From Algibacter amylolyticus (GTDB taxonomy: Bacteria; Bacteroidota; Bacteroidia; Flavobacteriales; Flavobacteriaceae), in the NCBI RefSeq assembly GCF_014202225.1, contig NZ_JACHGE010000001.1, positions 167,320 to 231,319 on the forward strand: 64,000 nucleotides of DNA, read 5' to 3'. The translations under genes and the position numbers were made by a program. The notes under the pieces are model-generated. The model was not told the DNA's origin and did no database searches. It saw only the letters and a program-made list of their open reading frames with translations. Shown piece after piece: positions 45,078-54,395 of this stretch (its first letter is position 1; each line of letters opens with the position of its first letter).

Positions 45078-45163
45078 GCGTTAGGGATTGCAGTGGAAAG
45101 CCCACAGCCCGACGAAGGAGGTGCGAGGACTTGTAATGTAAAGCCCGACCCTTGTGGTAACGC
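45078..45163 (+). repeat. Dispersed palindromic-ended repeat, copy 2 (86 bp)
   Basis: Same length and orientation as copy 1 (24618-24703), differing at three positions. Ends GCGTTA/TAACGC are complementary, and CTAAC (45071-45075), just outside, is complementary to the GTTAG at 45080-45084. Located between the tRNA-Cys terminator and the 3' end of the LysE-type gene; not coding. Confidence 0.8.
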
Positions 45164-45188
45164 CCAAAACATTGTTCTAGGTTTAAGC

Positions 45189-45884
45189 TTACTCTGAAAA
45201 CTTATCTTTGATAGGGCTAATCTGTTCTAACTTCTCCTTGTTTTTCTCGTAAGCTTCTGGGAAAAGTCCTTGAACAAACAATAATATTCCAAAGCCTAAA
45301 ATGACCACGGCAATAACTTTTTTGGTTTTAAAAATAAGACGTGGTGTTAATTTTGCTTTTAGCCGTTTTGCAATGACAATTTTTACTAAATCTGCCACAA
45401 AATAGGACGCCAACATAGAAGCAATAAAAATAATATCGCCATGCTCTGAGGTTGTTAAGGAGTCCCCTAAAACGATAAACCCAAGCCAACCTAATAACAC
45501 ACCAATATTTATAAAGTTTAACAGGAAGCCCTTAATAAATAGCTTTCCGTAGCCTTTTTTTATTTCAACTTTATGGTATTCCTTAACAATTGATCGAAAT
45601 GATTTTGATGTTTTTATAAATGAAATAAAACCGTATACCATTAATAAAACACCACCAAAGATTAAAAAACTGGGGTCGTTTCCTATTTTTCCTCTTAGGT
45701 TATTGGTGCTGTAAAATGCTATTACAATGAAAATGATATCGGCAAGAATAACGCCTAAATCGAATATTAGCGCACTACGAAAACCTTTTGTAGCACTGGT
45801 TTCTAACAGTACAAAAAATACTGGGCCAATGGTAAAGGCCAGTATTATACCAAAAGGAATGGCTGTTAAAATATCGTCGAACAT
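45189..45884 (-). CDS. LysE family translocator
   Basis: A 231-residue inner-membrane protein with about six helices, of the LysE/RhtB exporter superfamily. It opens with IPFGIILAFTIGPVFFVLLETSATKGFRSALIFDLGVILAD, the G-P-x-F and ADxxF pattern of the family, followed by YGFISFIK and a second half with FINIGVLLGWLGFIVLG. Probably exports amino acids or related small molecules. It stands alone, with a repeat copy beyond its 3' end. Confidence 0.88.
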   Translation of the reverse strand: MFDDILTAIPFGIILAFTIGPVFFVLLETSATKGFRSALIFDLGVILADIIFIVIAFYSTNNLRGKIGNDPSFLIFGGVLLMVYGFISFIKTSKSFRSIVKEYHKVEIKKGYGKLFIKGFLLNFINIGVLLGWLGFIVLGDSLTTSEHGDIIFIASMLASYFVADLVKIVIAKRLKAKLTPRLIFKTKKVIAVVILGFGILLFVQGLFPEAYEKNKEKLEQISPIKDKFSE

Positions 45885-45970
45885 AAAAACAAGAAGCTTT
45901 TACACAAAGTAAAGAAATATTTTAAAACTATTGCGGTTAATTAGCTTAGAACTCTACTTGATTTTTTAAA

Positions 45971-46009
45971 CGAAAAAAAAGGAGTGGGGCTTGTAACCTC
46001 CACTCCATT
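45971..46009 (-). terminator. Terminator of the secreted carbohydrate-binding protein gene
   Basis: On the minus strand GGAGTGG pairs with CCACTCC (plus an inner GG/CC pair), followed by an eight-base T-run. Confidence 0.85.
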
Positions 46010-46032
46010 TAAACAAATACAAACAAACTAAA

Positions 46033-47379
46033 CTAGTTCTTTATAAGTTTTATGCTGCTGGTACCAAATTCCGTATTAATTCTTGCGAAGTATAATCCAG
46101 CTTTTAAATTCGATGCATCAATTTTTGTTTCTCTTGAATTAGGAGACATTGATAATACATTTTTGCCTAACACATCAAACAGTTGGATGTTTGTCATTTT
46201 TGTACTTTCTGTTTTTACTGTCCAGCTATTTTTAGTTGGATTAGGATACGTACTAAACACCGTTTTATTAAAATCCTCGATTCCTAATAACGTGTTTTTA
46301 TGTAAATAGATATTATCATACCAAACGTTAGTTACATTGGCAGTTGTAATACCTATTTGAGCAATATCAGATCTAGTTAAGCTTCCTGTAACAATACCGC
46401 CTAAAGCTGTAATATCTAAATCTACCGATACCCATTGGTTTGCCACTAATTGCGGCATAGTACCGCCGTTAATATTAACCTCTAGAGCTGATGATTCGGA
46501 ACCACCGCCACCAAAATCAACTAGTTTTACATTAAATACATCTCCAGCTAAATCTGTGTCGTTTGTGTAAAAATCAAAATGGATGTGTGTAAAATCACTT
46601 AAATCTTGTCTGTCGCTTTGAAAATCAATACCATGGCAATCTATTCCTGGTTTCTTTTCTAGAGTATTGTTACCCGCAATCATAATACCGTTTACTGCAG
46701 CGCCACCACACCATCCGGCATCAAAATTATCGAAGGCAATATTACCTGTGTAACTATCACTGTATATTGAAACCACATCTGCTTCTGGTCTAGCAGGTGC
46801 TGCAGGTGCTGCCATAGTAGGAGCCATTACACAAGCATCGCAAGAACCACCACAATCAATTCCAGTTTCATCGCCATCCATAACACCATTATTACAAGTT
46901 GATGTTGCGCCTAATAGCGATACATTATCTATAAATACAAAACCAGTGTCGGCACCCATATCAAAAATAACTCTACTTGCACCAACGTCTCCATAATTAG
47001 CATCCATAGTATATGTATAGGTTGTTTTAACGTCTGTTAAGGTTTCTGTTACGACGTTTGCTCCATAAGGTGCCCCTGCATTACCAATTCCTACAATTAT
47101 AGTTCTAGTAGTACCTGTAGCTGTGTAAGCATCAAAAGAAAATGTATAAGAAGCACCATCGATTAAACTTACGGCTTGACTAATATTTACATTCCATGGA
47201 TCGCCAGCCGTAGTAATTTCTGCTTGATTTACAAAATTCCCGCTTCCATCGTCAACCGGGTTAAGAGCGTTTCCATACCATGACATGGTTCCGCTTTCGA
47301 AGTCACCATTAATGACTAATTCTTGTGCGTATCCTAAAGAGATTATCATTAGGAATACTAATAATGTAGTTTTTTTCAT
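46033..47379 (-). CDS. Secreted carbohydrate-binding protein with type IX sorting domain
   Basis: A 448-residue extracellular protein. Signal peptide to about residue 18; a CBM4/9-like beta-sandwich (ELVINGDFESGTMSWYG to FVFIDNVSLLG, about 20-155); a Cys-rich linker CNNGVMDGDETGIDCGGSC (about 160-178); a second beta-domain starting VVSIYSDSYTGNIAFDNF (about 205-360); and a C-terminal type IX domain (YPNPTKNSWTVKTESTKMTNIQLF onward). No catalytic domain is evident, so it probably binds glucan at the surface. The same two domain types occur in the lipoprotein at 52398-54383. It has its own upstream region with the shared 11-bp motif. Confidence 0.82.
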   Translation of the reverse strand: MKKTTLLVFLMIISLGYAQELVINGDFESGTMSWYGNALNPVDDGSGNFVNQAEITTAGDPWNVNISQAVSLIDGASYTFSFDAYTATGTTRTIIVGIGNAGAPYGANVVTETLTDVKTTYTYTMDANYGDVGASRVIFDMGADTGFVFIDNVSLLGATSTCNNGVMDGDETGIDCGGSCDACVMAPTMAAPAAPARPEADVVSIYSDSYTGNIAFDNFDAGWCGGAAVNGIMIAGNNTLEKKPGIDCHGIDFQSDRQDLSDFTHIHFDFYTNDTDLAGDVFNVKLVDFGGGGSESSALEVNINGGTMPQLVANQWVSVDLDITALGGIVTGSLTRSDIAQIGITTANVTNVWYDNIYLHKNTLLGIEDFNKTVFSTYPNPTKNSWTVKTESTKMTNIQLFDVLGKNVLSMSPNSRETKIDASNLKAGLYFARINTEFGTSSIKLIKN

Positions 47380-47573
47380 AATACTTGTTTTAGTTAATGT
47401 TTAGTTGTTTGATAAAGATAGCTTGTTGTCTCTTTGTTTCTTGAAAATCAATAACATACAAACTATACAATTTTAAAATAAATCCAAAAAAAGCTGTTAA
47501 CCTTTGCTATAGTTGACTATGTACAGGCCTATACTATAAAACTAACTTGATAAATAAATTTTAAAATTCCTTG

Positions 47574-47595
47574 AATGTTGTGGTAATGTTGTGGT
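47574..47595 (-). promoter_or_regulatory. Candidate operator: two tandem 11-bp repeats
   Basis: AATGTTGTGGT occurs twice head to tail (47574-47584, 47585-47595), 195 bp upstream of the binding-protein start codon. The same 11-mer lies 188 bp upstream of susC (59082-59092). A -7-like box, TA-TAG-TTTG on the minus strand (47459-47467), lies about 107 bp downstream. Probably bound by the SusR-like regulator of the locus. Confidence 0.5.
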
Positions 47596-47644
47596 GATAG
47601 CTACTGGAAATAAACAGCTATTTTTAATGAGAACGACAAAAACT

Positions 47645-48412
47645 CTAATTACTATAAACCTTTATATAGTCAATAATAAATTCTTGCGGAAATATCGTAT
47701 TATCAACTTCTGGCCCTCCATAATTTCCGCCAATGGCAAGATTAACAATAACATAGAACCGTTGATTAAAAGGCCAAATATTATCATCTTTTACACTTTT
47801 AGGAATAAATGTATAGAACAACTGGTTGTCTATAAAAAACTCAATTTTATCTTCCGTCCAATTAACAGCATACACATGAAACCCTTCTTCTATTGATTCT
47901 ATTTTAGATTTTTTGGTGTTTATAGTATCACCATGACTATCTTGGGTATGAAGCGATGTAAAGACCATACCTGGCTCCTTCCCTACATACTCCAAAATAT
48001 CAATTTCACCACATTTTGGCCAACCTACTTTGTCGATATTAGAACCTAACATCCAAAATGCCGGCCACAAGCCTTTACCAACTGGCAATTTAGCTCTAGC
48101 CTCGATTTTGCCATATTTAAATTCAAACTTATTTTTAGTAGTAATTCTTGTAGAGGTATAAACGGAATCTTTGAGTTTTGCTTTTATGGTTAGCAAACCA
48201 TCTTTTACTTCGTGGTTGTTTTTAGTGTACAACTGCATTTCATTATTGCCCCAGCCACAAAGATTAGGGCAACCATTACCTAGCTCGAAATTCCAATTAT
48301 TTTCGTTTAAAGAATTTCCGTCGAAATTTTCTTCCCAAATAAGGTTGGTTATATCGTTATTACATGATACTAAAATTGAAAATAAAATTATGACGGATGC
48401 TATTCTATACAT
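47645..48412 (-). CDS. GH16 endo-beta-glucanase (laminarinase-type) lipoprotein
   Basis: A 255-residue lipoprotein: MYRIASVIILFSILVSC (lipidated Cys17) followed by a single GH16 domain. The catalytic motif GEIDILE gives nucleophile Glu136, Asp138 and acid/base Glu141; WGNNEMQLYT and LWPAFWMLGSNIDKVGWPKCGEID are typical of beta-1,3-glucanases. The start codon shares one base with the GH3 gene stop. It would hydrolyse beta-1,3-glucan at the outer membrane or in the periplasm. Confidence 0.92.
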   Translation of the reverse strand: MYRIASVIILFSILVSCNNDITNLIWEENFDGNSLNENNWNFELGNGCPNLCGWGNNEMQLYTKNNHEVKDGLLTIKAKLKDSVYTSTRITTKNKFEFKYGKIEARAKLPVGKGLWPAFWMLGSNIDKVGWPKCGEIDILEYVGKEPGMVFTSLHTQDSHGDTINTKKSKIESIEEGFHVYAVNWTEDKIEFFIDNQLFYTFIPKSVKDDNIWPFNQRFYVIVNLAIGGNYGGPEVDNTIFPQEFIIDYIKVYSN

Positions 48413-50697
48413 TATAACACAAAGTTTTCTTCGAGGGACGTATAAGAACTTCCTCCAACAAAAACGGTAAACGTTCCTGTTTCAATAACAAAATCACCTT
48501 CATTATTGTAAAACCCTAATTCCTTTTTGGTTAAGGTAAATTTGACAGTTTTAGATTCATTTGGTTCCAATTCAACTAAATCAAATCCTTTTAGTTCCTT
48601 AACAGGCCTTGTAACACTTGCAAATAAATCTCTTATGTACAACTGAGCAACTTCCTTTCCTTTAAATTTTCCTGTGTTTTTTAAGTGAACCGAAACTTCA
48701 ACTTGATTATTTGAAATTTTACTAATACTCAAGTTACTGTATGTAAATGAGGTGTAACTAAGCCCATGCCCAAATGGATATAAAGGTGTATTAGCCTCGT
48801 CAATAAAGTGCGACCAAAACACGCTATTTGGCTCGTTAGCTGCTGGTCTTCCGGTGTTTTTATAATTGTAATACATTGGAAGTTGACCTACGTTTCTAGG
48901 AAACGTCATTGGTAACTTGCCACTAGGATTATAATCGCCATATAATACTTGAGCAATGGCATTTCCGTTTTGAGTTCCTAATTGCCACGCCTCAACTATG
49001 GCAGGAATGTTAGCGTCTGCCCAAGAAATAGCTAAAGGTCTACCATTGTTTAATACTAAAACAATGTTTTTATTAACGGCATAAACCGCCTCTAATAATT
49101 CTTGTTGTACACCAGGTAATCCAATATTGGTTCTGCTTCTAGCCTCACCACTTTGAAAACCATGTTCTCCTAAAACCATAACAACCACATCGGCATTTTT
49201 AGCGGTGTTAATTGCTTTAGGAAAATCACTCTTATCGGTTGTATTGATTTTTAATTCGAATGGAAAGGAAGCTTCTCCTGTAACCAAATCGGCACCTTTT
49301 GCGTAGTGTATTTGATTATCTGGGTACTTTTGCATGCCTTCTAATACAGAAACAGCAGTATTATCGTCTGCACCAATTCTCCAACTTCCTAATGGACTCG
49401 TTTTATCGTTTGCTAAAGTACCTATTACAGCTATTTTTTGACCCTTTTTCTTTAACGGTAACATGTTGTTCTCGTTTTTTAAAAGTACTATAGATTTTTT
49501 AGCAACATCTAAAACCGCTTCATGGATTTCTTTGCTTCCAGTAACTTCTTTTTCGCGATTTTCATCACAGTATTTATATGGATCGTCAAACAAACCCAAC
49601 TCAAACTTTACTCTTAAAATACGCGTTACAGCATCATCAATAAGTGCTTCTGATACTTTACCTTCATTAACCAAATTTGCTAATTCTGAAACGTAAGCAT
49701 AGGATTCCATATCCATATCTGAACCTGCATTTGCTGAAACTTCAGCAGCCTGTTTTTTGTTTTCAACATACCCATGGTTAATCATTTCGACCATAGAACC
49801 CCAATCTGAAACCACAAAGCCTTTAAAATCCCATTTATCTTTTAAAACCTCGCGTTGCAAATATGCATTACCTGTTGCAGGAATTCCATTTAACTCATTA
49901 AAAGAGTTCATAAAGGTTTTAACTCCAGCATCGACAGTCGCTTTAAAAGGAGGGAAAATAATATTGTTTAAAGTGGATGTACCCACATCAACGGTATTAT
50001 AATCTCGTCCTGATTCAGCAAATCCATAACCTGCCCAATGCTTAGCGCAAGCCGCAATTGTATTAGGTTTAGATAAATCGTCGCCTTGAAAACCCATAAC
50101 ACGAGCCTTAGCAATTTTAGAACCTAAATATGGATCTTCGCCAGCACCTTCCATTACTCTTCCCCATCTTGCATCTCTTGATATATCTACCATTGGTGCA
50201 AAAGTCCAGTTAATACCCGCTGCCGAAGCTTCTAAAGCAGCTATTTCAGCCGATTTCTTTATGGCTTCTAAATCCCAACTTGCAGCCTCTGCTAAAGGAA
50301 TTGGACTTAAGGTTTTGTAGCCATGAATAACATCGAAACCAATAATTAATGGAATACCTAGTCTTGTTTCTTCCACGGCTATTTTTTGAACAGCACGTAC
50401 TTCTTGAACACCTTTAACATTTAGCATTGAACCCACATAACCTTTTCTTAAATGCTCGTATTTTTTTGCAGCATCTCCAGAAGAAGGTGTTGGACCAGTA
50501 ACATCCCAAAATCCGTTATATTGATTCATTTGACCAATTTTTTCTTCTAACGTCATTTTAGAAAGCAATTGCTCAACCTTAAATTCAATATTATTCTTGT
50601 TCTCATTACCACTTAAAGCCACTTCTTTATTGTTATTACAGCTAACAATACATAAACCCAAAGCGAAAATGATTAAATTAAGTTTTCTATAATTCAT
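48412..50697 (-). CDS. GH3 beta-glucosidase (BglX-type) lipoprotein
   Basis: Removes glucose from oligosaccharide ends. From the ATG at 50697 the protein has 761 residues, with lipoprotein signal MNYRKLNLIIFALGLCIVSC (Cys20). An in-frame ATG ten codons upstream (50727) would put extra residues before the signal and overlap the preceding gene, so 50697 is preferred. Motifs: RDARWGRVMEGAGEDPYL, AKHWAGYG, nucleophile Asp298 in GFVVSDWG, and the (alpha/beta)6 and FnIII-like C-terminal domains (PFGHGLSYTSF). Part of the glucan locus between two GH16 genes. Confidence 0.93.
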   Translation of the reverse strand: MNYRKLNLIIFALGLCIVSCNNNKEVALSGNENKNNIEFKVEQLLSKMTLEEKIGQMNQYNGFWDVTGPTPSSGDAAKKYEHLRKGYVGSMLNVKGVQEVRAVQKIAVEETRLGIPLIIGFDVIHGYKTLSPIPLAEAASWDLEAIKKSAEIAALEASAAGINWTFAPMVDISRDARWGRVMEGAGEDPYLGSKIAKARVMGFQGDDLSKPNTIAACAKHWAGYGFAESGRDYNTVDVGTSTLNNIIFPPFKATVDAGVKTFMNSFNELNGIPATGNAYLQREVLKDKWDFKGFVVSDWGSMVEMINHGYVENKKQAAEVSANAGSDMDMESYAYVSELANLVNEGKVSEALIDDAVTRILRVKFELGLFDDPYKYCDENREKEVTGSKEIHEAVLDVAKKSIVLLKNENNMLPLKKKGQKIAVIGTLANDKTSPLGSWRIGADDNTAVSVLEGMQKYPDNQIHYAKGADLVTGEASFPFELKINTTDKSDFPKAINTAKNADVVVMVLGEHGFQSGEARSRTNIGLPGVQQELLEAVYAVNKNIVLVLNNGRPLAISWADANIPAIVEAWQLGTQNGNAIAQVLYGDYNPSGKLPMTFPRNVGQLPMYYNYKNTGRPAANEPNSVFWSHFIDEANTPLYPFGHGLSYTSFTYSNLSISKISNNQVEVSVHLKNTGKFKGKEVAQLYIRDLFASVTRPVKELKGFDLVELEPNESKTVKFTLTKKELGFYNNEGDFVIETGTFTVFVGGSSYTSLEENFVL

Positions 50698-50701
50698 AGT
50701 T

Positions 50702-52387
50702 TTATTGGTAAACGCGTACATAATCAATTTCCATTGTGTCTTGAGTAAATGCGGGATCTATATCTCCACCTAAAGCACCACCCATAGCGATATTTAATAT
50801 CATAAAGAAATCTAAGTTATACGGTGTATCTGGTGAATTAGCAAACGATAAAAACACAGTATCGTCAACTAACAGTTTAATTTCACTTGTAGTCCACTCC
50901 ACGGTATAATTATGAAATTCTGTTGTGGATGTAGCATTTGGGATGCTACCTATATCGGCATCTCCACCAAAATTACCAGGTCGATGTAAAGCGCCATAAG
51001 TTGTTGCTTTATCTTGACCATTTTGTTCCATAATGTCAATTTCGCCACAAGCAGGCCAATCTACTATATCAAAATTAGCACCTAACATCCAAATTGCCGG
51101 CCAAGTACCTTGAGCATTTGGTAATTTCGCTCTAACCTCAACACGACCATAAGTAAACTCATATAGGTTTTCAGATTTTAATCTTGCAGATGTATAACCT
51201 CCATTTTCTGCTATTGCCGTAATTTTAAGGAATCCATCTTCTACAACAGCATTATCCGTACTATTGGTATAGGTTTGTAACTCTTGGTTTCCCCATCCAC
51301 CAGCACCTATATCATAGGTCCATTTTGTGGCATCTGGTGCTCCGTTAGTATCGAATTCGTCAGACCAAACTAAACTATTAAAGACAGATTCAAATGCCTC
51401 ACCTTCAGTTGGTTTACTTGAAGTAAACACTTGATACCAAGCGGCACCACCTCCTTTTTCAATTATTCTTACATGTAGCTTATCTTCAGAAACTGAAATA
51501 ATATCATAAGTGCTTGCACCAACATACCAGCCCATAAATCCGCCATCAGATATTTCGAAAGCAGTACCTCTGTATGGTTTTTCGTTATAAGATCCTTCTG
51601 TAGCCGCTTTTGAAGAAGACGGTAAAAAGGAAACGTTTTTAACACCAAACATTGTCGTTGCTACAGATTCATCATGACACGTATCGCCATCCACACCAAT
51701 GGCACCAGCATATGTACCAGGAACAAATGCAGGACCAACTGTTTGCTCGAATGTTAATCCTTTTTCAGTACGTGTAAAAACAAACTCATTATCATACATA
51801 CAAGATTTTTCTTCATCCCAAGGTTGAATAGCATTCCACCAAGCTTCATAAGCAAATTCACCATTACCATAATCATCTTCAACAGGTCCTAAGCCTACAT
51901 GAAGAGGTATGTTTGCTGCCCAGTACCATTTTTTAGAATCGTTAACCAATTCACCTGCCAAAAAGTTTTCAACCTCAACATCTGAGAATGAACTAAAGAC
52001 TTCAACCTCCATAGATGTACTTGAAGTAACGCCACCAGTTCCTACAGCACTAACTACTACCGTATAGGTGTTTACTCCTGTTACGGTAAAACGATGTTGA
52101 ATTGTGCCAGCAGGTGCTACACCCGTTTTTCCGTCGCCAAAGTTAAATTGATATGTTATTTCATTATTTGAAGTCGCTGTAAAATTAACAAACCCACTTC
52201 CATCTCCGTAAGGGTTATCGGCATCTAAACCAACAACTTCAGCACTAATAGTAACGTTTGATGGAGTTATAATGTCACCTATTGATGCATCATCCTCTTG
52301 ACAGCTAGTAAACACTAGAGTAAGTGCCAATAACAATCCAATATAATATTTAAAGTTTTTCATTTTTTCCATTTTTAATTCTTTCAT
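50702..52387 (-). CDS. Lipoprotein with PKD-like domain, unassigned middle domain and C-terminal GH16
   Basis: A 561-residue protein: lipoprotein signal with Cys29 (LALTLVFTSC), a PKD-like domain (about 45-130; YQFNFGDGKTGVAPAGTIQHRF), a middle domain (about 133-325) beginning VENFLAGELVNDSKKWYWAANIPLHVG that I cannot assign to a family, and a C-terminal GH16 domain from about 338 with the catalytic motif GEIDIME (Glu449, Asp451, Glu454). The first ATG is used; Met6 or Met9 are alternatives that keep the whole signal peptide. Probably a surface beta-1,3-glucanase with its own binding modules. Confidence 0.88.
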   Translation of the reverse strand: MKELKMEKMKNFKYYIGLLLALTLVFTSCQEDDASIGDIITPSNVTISAEVVGLDADNPYGDGSGFVNFTATSNNEITYQFNFGDGKTGVAPAGTIQHRFTVTGVNTYTVVVSAVGTGGVTSSTSMEVEVFSSFSDVEVENFLAGELVNDSKKWYWAANIPLHVGLGPVEDDYGNGEFAYEAWWNAIQPWDEEKSCMYDNEFVFTRTEKGLTFEQTVGPAFVPGTYAGAIGVDGDTCHDESVATTMFGVKNVSFLPSSSKAATEGSYNEKPYRGTAFEISDGGFMGWYVGASTYDIISVSEDKLHVRIIEKGGGAAWYQVFTSSKPTEGEAFESVFNSLVWSDEFDTNGAPDATKWTYDIGAGGWGNQELQTYTNSTDNAVVEDGFLKITAIAENGGYTSARLKSENLYEFTYGRVEVRAKLPNAQGTWPAIWMLGANFDIVDWPACGEIDIMEQNGQDKATTYGALHRPGNFGGDADIGSIPNATSTTEFHNYTVEWTTSEIKLLVDDTVFLSFANSPDTPYNLDFFMILNIAMGGALGGDIDPAFTQDTMEIDYVRVYQ

Positions 52388-52397
52388 GACTCCCTTT

Positions 52398-54383
52398 TTA
52401 TTCTAAAACCAACGATACATCATCAATATTAACCATACCAACTTCGGCTCCTAAATCAAATATTACACGTGCATTAGCATCACCAAATTCTGTTGCTGTG
52501 AAACTATACGTATATGTTGCTCTTGTTGTTGTTATAGCTACATCTTCAGTAGTATTAGTCCAAGGGTCTGCACTTAGTCCTATTCCTGCAATTATAGATC
52601 TATTTACATCTGACCAAGCATCAAAAGTTAGCGTGTATGTTTCACCTTGAATAATTTGCACTTTTTGACTTAAATTAACATCATAAGGATTTCCTGCACT
52701 TGCTACATTAACTGAATAATATGTGTTGTCTCCTTCTGTAACAACTGGTGCAGAAGAGTTATCATCAACACCTATTAACCATGAATCACTTCCGTTTTCG
52801 AAATCTGGATTAGCTAATAGATTAACAACGACACCCTCACCACCACTTAAAATCACGTTATCTATATTTACAATGCCAACTTCGGCTCCTAAATCAAATA
52901 TTACACGTGCATTAGCAGCTCCAAAATCTGTTGCTGTAAACGTATATGAATAGGTAGTTCGTGTTGTGGTGATATTTACATTTTCAGTAGTATTTGTCCA
53001 AGGATCTGCACTAAGGCCTATTCCTGCTACTATTGATCTATTTCCGTCTGACCAGGCATCAAAAGTTAAGGTATATGTTTCGCCTTGTGTAATTTCTACT
53101 TTTTGACTCACATTAACATCGTATGGGAATCCGGCACTTGTAACATTAACTGAATAAAACGTGTTATCGCCTTCGGTAACTACTGGTGCAGAAGAGTTAT
53201 CATCAACACCTATTAGCCATGAATCACTTCCGTTTTCAAAATCCCCATTAATTAATAAATTATCCGGTGCAATTGTTCCTGCCTTATAGAAATACAGATT
53301 ATCTACAAAAATAGTTCCACCTCCAGAAGGCACACCATCAAACTTAAATTGAATGATATCACCAAAATTTAAAGCAGGATTAGCGTCTGTAAAAAATGAA
53401 ATAGGAATATCGAAAGATGTCCATTGATCTTGAATTAACGCTAAATCGTAAGCCGCTTCATTTGGACCAGAACTTATTGGTGAAAGTTTAGCGCTAAAAT
53501 TAGCATCGGCAGTCCAAACATCAATATGTATAAATTCCATAGCAGAAGCATCTACTGCAACCGTATTAAAATCGATACCTTGATAGGTTAAATCACCATA
53601 TTGTATAACATTATTTCCAGCTACTTCAATTTGTGTATATGTAGTTGTTTGTCCCCAATTAGGATAATAATCTATTGGATCTGGGTTTACATAAGAATCG
53701 CTGTAAATAGAAATTACATCGCTTTGTGCTCTATTTGGAGTGGGAGCAGCGGTTAGTGGTTGTAAAATAGCTGTAACTATAAACTCCTCTGAATATTCCA
53801 CTGTTTCAATGGCAGCACTCATAGCTACCACCTTAATCGTGTATGTACCGGCTTCTTCATATTGATACGAAATGGTTTCGTCTATATTCATTACAACAGG
53901 ATCTGTTTTTCCTGCTTCACCAAAATACACCTCAAAAGCCGTTACAAAATCAGCTGTTGCAGAAACGTTTACTTGTTTTGAAATGGCTGCATCATTTTCA
54001 ATAGTTACCATTAAATTTTCCGGAGCTTTAAACGATACCACAACATTTTGTGTCGCTGCGGTAGTTAATCCGTTTAGTCCTACAGCTGTAATAATAGCTT
54101 CATAAGTTCCTTCTTCGTAAATGTGATCTACACCATTTCCTGGAGTGATACCTTCTTCAATCTCAGAACCATCACCAAAACTAACGTTATAACTTACAGC
54201 GCCTTCTGCTAAGGGTGTAATAGTAACTAATCCCGTATTATCTTGTGTAACACTTATTGTAGCAGAAACACTTGCAGGTGCAGCAATAGCATCTACATAA
54301 TCGGTATTATCATCTTCAACACAGCTAATAGCAATTAGCGCAACAAGACATAAATTGAATACATTTTTTATAATTTTCATCAT
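52398..54383 (-). CDS. Surface glycan-binding lipoprotein with two duplicated CBM4/9-like domains
   Basis: A 661-residue lipoprotein (Cys21 in LCLVALIAISC) in the place where SusE-like surface binding proteins usually lie, just after SusD. It has two PKD-like domains (about 35-205), a beta-domain starting SDVISIYSDSYVNPDPIDYY, homologous to that in the 46033-47379 protein, and two nearly identical CBM4/9-like domains (NGDFENGSDSWLIGVDDNSS onward and PDFENGSDSWLIGVDDNSS onward). The repeat period is 438 bp, 146 residues. Expected to hold the glucan chain near the SusCD importer. Confidence 0.85.
   Translation of the reverse strand: MMKIIKNVFNLCLVALIAISCVEDDNTDYVDAIAAPASVSATISVTQDNTGLVTITPLAEGAVSYNVSFGDGSEIEEGITPGNGVDHIYEEGTYEAIITAVGLNGLTTAATQNVVVSFKAPENLMVTIENDAAISKQVNVSATADFVTAFEVYFGEAGKTDPVVMNIDETISYQYEEAGTYTIKVVAMSAAIETVEYSEEFIVTAILQPLTAAPTPNRAQSDVISIYSDSYVNPDPIDYYPNWGQTTTYTQIEVAGNNVIQYGDLTYQGIDFNTVAVDASAMEFIHIDVWTADANFSAKLSPISSGPNEAAYDLALIQDQWTSFDIPISFFTDANPALNFGDIIQFKFDGVPSGGGTIFVDNLYFYKAGTIAPDNLLINGDFENGSDSWLIGVDDNSSAPVVTEGDNTFYSVNVTSAGFPYDVNVSQKVEITQGETYTLTFDAWSDGNRSIVAGIGLSADPWTNTTENVNITTTRTTYSYTFTATDFGAANARVIFDLGAEVGIVNIDNVILSGGEGVVVNLLANPDFENGSDSWLIGVDDNSSAPVVTEGDNTYYSVNVASAGNPYDVNLSQKVQIIQGETYTLTFDAWSDVNRSIIAGIGLSADPWTNTTEDVAITTTRATYTYSFTATEFGDANARVIFDLGAEVGMVNIDDVSLVLE
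52404..53270 (-). repeat. Two direct 438-bp coding repeats (CBM domains)
   Basis: Two adjacent copies, each coding for about 140-146 residues; for example the segment starting GCAGAAGAGTTATC is at 52750 and again at 53188. High DNA similarity, including silent positions, points to recent tandem duplication of one binding domain. Boundaries are approximate. Confidence 0.85.
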
Positions 54384-54395
54384 CTTATCTTTTTA

